From positions 1 through 41,861 of the forward strand of contig JAODMW010000059.1 in NCBI GenBank assembly GCA_025464815.1: a stretch of 41,861 nucleotides of DNA, read 5' to 3'. The position numbers and the translations under genes were made by a program. The notes below the pieces were generated by a model, which saw only the letters and a program-made list of their open reading frames with translations, was not told where the DNA came from and ran no database searches. Of the stretch, positions 38,004 to 41,861 are shown piece by piece (position 1 is the stretch's first letter; every line of letters begins with the position of its first letter). The DNA is from Microbacteriaceae bacterium. GTDB taxonomy: Bacteria; Actinomycetota; Actinomycetes; Actinomycetales; Microbacteriaceae.

Positions 38004-39092
38004 TCAGTTCTTTCGGGTGACAGGTCGGGCAGTCGTGGAAGCCAGCGTCACCCTGTGGCCCGCCGTGATCGATTCATCGATCGCGAGCATGGCGTCGAGA
38101 ACATGCGACGCTAGTCCGCTGCCGACCCGCAATTCAGCGCCGTCGATCGCGTTGGACAGATCTTGCACACCGAGGCCTCGGAGCTGCTGGTCCTTGCCGG
38201 GCCCCGCAAAGCGTGCGATCACCGGGGGGATGACCGACCACTCTTCTTCGCCGTGCCGGCGAACGCGCACGTCACCGTCGAAGTGAACGGGATGAGGCAG
38301 TGAGAGCGTGCCCTTGGTTCCGTAGAGCTCCAGCAGGGGAGCATTCGAATCCCACACCTCGCTGCTCGCCGTGAGCGACGCGATCTCGCCACCGCTGAAA
38401 CCGAGGGACGCCACCACGTGCGTCGGAATCGTCACGTCGATGCTCTCAACGCGACGATCGGGTGCCGTGACCGGTACGACCGGTCGCGGGGTTCGACCTT
38501 CTGCCGAGACGGACACGATCGGTCCCAACAAATTCACGAGTGCGGTGATGAAGTACGGGCCAAGATCGAGAACGGGGCCACCGCCCTCCGTGAACAGGAA
38601 CGTGGGATCGGGATGCCAGGTCTCAGCACGGGATGCCACGATGAATGACGACGCACCGAACGGTGTGCCGATGACGCCCGAGTCGATTGCCTGTCTGGCT
38701 GTCTGCGCCGCACTCCCCAAGAAGGTGTCGGGAGCGGATCCGATCAGTCCCGGATTGCGGGCTTCGGCCGCGAGCACCGCGGCCGCGTCCTCACGTGTCG
38801 TCGCCAACGGCTTCTCTACATAGACGCTCTTCCCCGCATCGAGGGCTCGGATGATCGTGTCACGGTGCAGCGACGGCGGAGTGAGATTCACGATGATGTC
38901 CACATCGGGATCGTCATACAGCGCGTCTGGCGTGGTGGCCGTGGCGCCGATCCTGCTGGCGAGTTCCGCCGCTCGCTCGAGGTCGACATCGGCGACCCGT
39001 GTGACGACGAGCTCGGGGAACAGAGCCAGCCCTTCGCCGTATCTCCACGACACGTTCCCTGCTCCAAGGAGGCCTATTTTTCGCTGCGCCAC
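38004..39092 (-). CDS. Gfo/Idh/MocA family oxidoreductase
   Basis: RKIGLLGAGNVSWRYGEGLA, DDPDVDIIVNLTPPSLHRDTIIRALDAGKSVYVEKPLATTREDA; GTG 39092 preferred over the 39284 ORF start. Confidence 0.9.
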   Translation of the reverse strand: MAQRKIGLLGAGNVSWRYGEGLALFPELVVTRVADVDLERAAELASRIGATATTPDALYDDPDVDIIVNLTPPSLHRDTIIRALDAGKSVYVEKPLATTREDAAAVLAAEARNPGLIGSAPDTFLGSAAQTARQAIDSGVIGTPFGASSFIVASRAETWHPDPTFLFTEGGGPVLDLGPYFITALVNLLGPIVSVSAEGRTPRPVVPVTAPDRRVESIDVTIPTHVVASLGFSGGEIASLTASSEVWDSNAPLLELYGTKGTLSLPHPVHFDGDVRVRRHGEEEWSVIPPVIARFAGPGKDQQLRGLGVQDLSNAIDGAELRVGSGLASHVLDAMLAIDESITAGHRVTLASTTARPVTRKN

Positions 39093-39165
39093 TTCATCTC
39101 TCTTCCCATTTGTGGCGAGTCTAGGTAGGTCGCTTATTTGGTCACAAGATGGCATTATTGATTCG

Positions 39166-40317
39166 ATGGCTGAATTAAATGCGCCCGTGCCGTGGCCAGT
39201 GCTGCTCGCCATCATCTCGGGTCGCGCCGCGAGCCGGGCCCGCATCGCACGCCTCACCGGGCTCGCAAGGTCGACGGTCGGCAATCATGTCGAGCTTCTG
39301 GTCGGTCGCGGGATTCTGATCGAGCGCGATTCGGTCGCCGGAGGTCGTGGCCGCCCTCCGGCGCAGTTGCAGCCGGGACCGTCCGCTCCTGCCATCGGCG
39401 TGGTCGATCTGAGCTCGCAAACCCGAATCGCCATCTGCAACATCGCGGGAGAAACGATCCGGCACACGCGTCTGCCACTGTCGATGGCGGAGAACGGGCC
39501 GGCGGAGTTGATCCCGGGCCTGACCAGGACGCTGAGCTCGTTGGCCCGACAGTCTTTGGACTCGACAGGACCTCTGATGCAGGTGGTCGTCTCCGTTCCG
39601 CACCCCGTCTCGTCCAGTGGAGAGCTCGCGCGCACCGCGCGGATGGTCGACTGGGCGGGCGTGCCATTGGCTCGCATCCTTGCCGATCAGCTCGAAGTAC
39701 CGGTCGAGGTAGACAACGACGCGAACGTGCGTGCGCTCGGAGTCGCAGACGCCCTCGGCCCTGACGCCCTTCCGCTGGTCTACGCGCACCTCTCGGTGGG
39801 GATCGGCCTCGGAATCGTGACGCGAGAGGGCCAGGTCTATCGAGGGGCAACGGGGTCCGCCGGGGACATCAGCCACGTGCCCGTGCCGTCCGCCGCCGGC
39901 GTATCGTGCGTGTGCGGTCGGCTGGGTTGTGTGGTCGCCGTCGCCGGAGTGGATCGAATCGTCGGCCGCGCATCCGAGTCGGACCTGCTGTCGTTGGCGC
40001 AGAGGGTGCTCTCTGGCGACGCCGACGCGATGTCGCACCTTCGCGCCGCGGGCGTAGCGATCGGCGAGCTCCTGGGCATGATCGCCGACTTTTACAACCC
40101 TCGAACCATCGCGATCGGCGGGGAACTCGGTGTACTACAGGATCAGCTACTCCCGACGGTGCGTTCGGTGGTCTACGAACGTGCTTTGCCTCTCGCCACT
40201 CGTGAGCTGGCGATCGCTCCCACTCCGCACGATCGTGATGATGTCGTCCGTGGCGCGCTCATCATCGGACGCGACCTGGTGATGGCGTCGGACCGCTTCA
40301 GAGACATGCTGAGGTGA
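39166..40317 (+). CDS. ROK family transcriptional regulator/kinase
   Basis: N-terminal HTH (SRARIARLTGLARSTVGNHVELLVGRGILIE), VEVDNDANVRALG, GSAGDISHVPV, CVCGRLGCVVAVAG (Zn motif). Confidence 0.9.
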   Translation: MAELNAPVPWPVLLAIISGRAASRARIARLTGLARSTVGNHVELLVGRGILIERDSVAGGRGRPPAQLQPGPSAPAIGVVDLSSQTRIAICNIAGETIRHTRLPLSMAENGPAELIPGLTRTLSSLARQSLDSTGPLMQVVVSVPHPVSSSGELARTARMVDWAGVPLARILADQLEVPVEVDNDANVRALGVADALGPDALPLVYAHLSVGIGLGIVTREGQVYRGATGSAGDISHVPVPSAAGVSCVCGRLGCVVAVAGVDRIVGRASESDLLSLAQRVLSGDADAMSHLRAAGVAIGELLGMIADFYNPRTIAIGGELGVLQDQLLPTVRSVVYERALPLATRELAIAPTPHDRDDVVRGALIIGRDLVMASDRFRDMLR

Positions 40318-40391
40318 AGTTCAGAAAGTGGACAGACCTGCGTCTATTCGTGTTTTGATTGCTCGAAACATGTACGAGTAAGGTGTGGCAG

Positions 40392-41621
40392 ATGGACCGA
40401 CGTGGTGAAGCAAACGAGCCGTTTCGAGCAGTGCGTTCTGGCGGATCCCAGCGTTCCCTTCGTGAATTGAACTCGCAAGTCGTGCTCGACGCACTCGGTC
40501 GTCTCGGCCCATCGTCGCAGGCCGATTTGGCACGCGAGACGGGGCTTTCGCGAGCAACCGTGAACAACATCGTTAAAAGGCTGAACGATCTGGGAGTGCT
40601 CTCGGTAGGCGCAGGCCAGGACGGTCGATCGACGACCGTCGCTCGACGATCGTTGCCCGGGGTGGCGTTGGCTTTCGATGTGGGTCTTCGCAGGATTCAT
40701 GGCATCGCCACCTCACTGGCCGATGGCCGTCAGGCCGACGTCGAGCGAGACGTCGAGCTGGAGCGGCCGGGAGCCCTGGATGTCGAGTGGATCTTGGAGA
40801 CGATTCCGCTCCTAGTCGATGAGTTGGGCGCGTCGATGGACGAGGTCGTCGGTGTCGCGTTGACCCTCTGCGCTCCGTTGGACTCCGTTTCTGGACGAGT
40901 GTCGACGTCCGCGGGTCTGCGAGGGTGGGCGGGCTTAGACATTCGCGCACTGTTCCAGGACCGCGTGCAGGTTCCGCTTTACATCGACAACGACGTCAAT
41001 GCTGCTGCGCTCGCCGAACGATATGAGTACGGTGCGGGCCGCGACTTCGTCTTCGTGCAGGCATCGGAAGGTCTCGGCGCCAGCCTGATGATCGAGGGTC
41101 AGTTGTACCGTGGCACGAACGGGATGGCCGGGCAGATATCGCACCTGTCTGTGGACGAACGCGGCCCGCTCTGTGCATGCGGAAATCGCGGATGTCTCTC
41201 CGCTGTCGCCTCCGGGGCGTCGCTCCTTGCATCGCTCCGTGCCGTCGGCCGGGAGCTCGAATCGGTGACCGCGATCGTCGACGCCGCAGAGCAGGGCGAC
41301 CCGATGTGTGCGAGCGTGCTCACCGACGCAGCCCGCTACGTAGGGCTCGCCGTGTCTCACCTGATCAAGATCACGGGAATGCAGACGGTGATAGTCGGCG
41401 GTGAGATGGCAGCGTCAGAGCGTTATTTTGTCGCGCCGCTGCGTCGAGCGATTGAAGCGCACACATTGCGAAACCCGGTCGGTGAGACGCGCGTTCTCAC
41501 ATCTCAGATTTCGAGTTCCGCGGCCCTTCTCGGCGGGCTCCAACTGGTCGGCGGCGGGATGGGGATGGCGGGGCCATCCAATGCAACTCATGCACTCGTG
41601 GCGGTGGGAGCCAAGCGATGA
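40392..41621 (+). CDS. ROK family transcriptional regulator/kinase
   Basis: HTH (SQADLARETGLSRATVNNIVKRLNDLGVL), YIDNDVNAAALAE, NGMAGQISHLSVDERGPLCACGNRGCLSAVAS. Confidence 0.9.
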   Translation: MDRRGEANEPFRAVRSGGSQRSLRELNSQVVLDALGRLGPSSQADLARETGLSRATVNNIVKRLNDLGVLSVGAGQDGRSTTVARRSLPGVALAFDVGLRRIHGIATSLADGRQADVERDVELERPGALDVEWILETIPLLVDELGASMDEVVGVALTLCAPLDSVSGRVSTSAGLRGWAGLDIRALFQDRVQVPLYIDNDVNAAALAERYEYGAGRDFVFVQASEGLGASLMIEGQLYRGTNGMAGQISHLSVDERGPLCACGNRGCLSAVASGASLLASLRAVGRELESVTAIVDAAEQGDPMCASVLTDAARYVGLAVSHLIKITGMQTVIVGGEMAASERYFVAPLRRAIEAHTLRNPVGETRVLTSQISSSAALLGGLQLVGGGMGMAGPSNATHALVAVGAKR

Positions 41622-41861
41622 CAGTTCGAACACGGACCGATCTGGAGGCGCTCGTCGCGCGCGCCGGCTACGCTCGGCCCGACGCGGAGTGGCGGGTCGT
41701 CAGCTGTGCGCGATCGCCGATTCCCGCGACCAGTGACGAGGAGGTCGAGGGAGCTCAGGGCTATCGCATTCGGCAGTGGTTCGACAACGTGGGTGACGCG
41801 AACATGGTAAATGACCGCATCATGCTCGACGTGCACGGTGAGTTCAGCGCAACTCACGTCG
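41618..41861 (+). CDS. partial hypothetical ORF running off the window
   Basis: ATG overlaps the upstream TGA (ATGA); open to window end: MTVRTRTDLEALVARAGYARPDAEWRVVSCARSPIPATSDEEVEGAQGYRIRQWFDNVGDANMVNDRIMLDVHGEFSATHV. Confidence 0.6.
   Translation, partial: MTVRTRTDLEALVARAGYARPDAEWRVVSCARSPIPATSDEEVEGAQGYRIRQWFDNVGDANMVNDRIMLDVHGEFSATHV

Noticed and set aside
36962-38020. 352-aa + strand ORF
   Set aside because: Antisense to a clear sugar phosphate isomerase; a high-GC shadow ORF.

Overview
This is a high-GC actinobacterial chromosome segment; gene content and repeats suggest Microbacteriaceae, which is inference. It has four parts. (1) About 1-8.1 kb: a decaying RHS polymorphic-toxin/immunity locus. 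It contains an RHS core fragment lacking its 5' part with a Gly-rich C-terminal tip, several small membrane or soluble immunity-like ORFs, an internally deleted paralogue, an orphan toxin-tip-like reading frame and two probable frameshifted genes. (2) About 8.1-27.3 kb: ordinary core genes for menaquinone synthesis (menD, menF, menG, polyprenyl synthase), PPK2, a ferredoxin-NADP reductase, cardiolipin synthase, YajQ, cell-wall hydrolases, an IMPase and two GH13 enzymes, plus tRNA-Tyr, tRNA-Thr and tRNA-Met. (3) About 27.27-36.9 kb: a genomic island at the 3' end of tRNA-Met, bounded by 54-bp direct repeats (53/54 identical). It carries a Gabija-like gene pair (OLD-family ATPase/TOPRIM nuclease plus UvrD-like helicase), a winged-helix gene operon with a hidden 49-aa membrane ORF, and an uncharacterised 813-aa protein with a PD-(D/E)XK-like motif. 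No integrase is recognisable in the island. (4) About 36.9-41.9 kb: a sugar catabolism/regulation cluster with a TIM-barrel isomerase, a Gfo/Idh/MocA oxidoreductase and two ROK regulators, plus a degraded Gfo/Idh/MocA remnant next to attR. The best candidates for undescribed biology are the 813-aa putative nuclease in the defence island and the RHS poly-immunity array. All family calls were made by eye from motifs; no searches were run.
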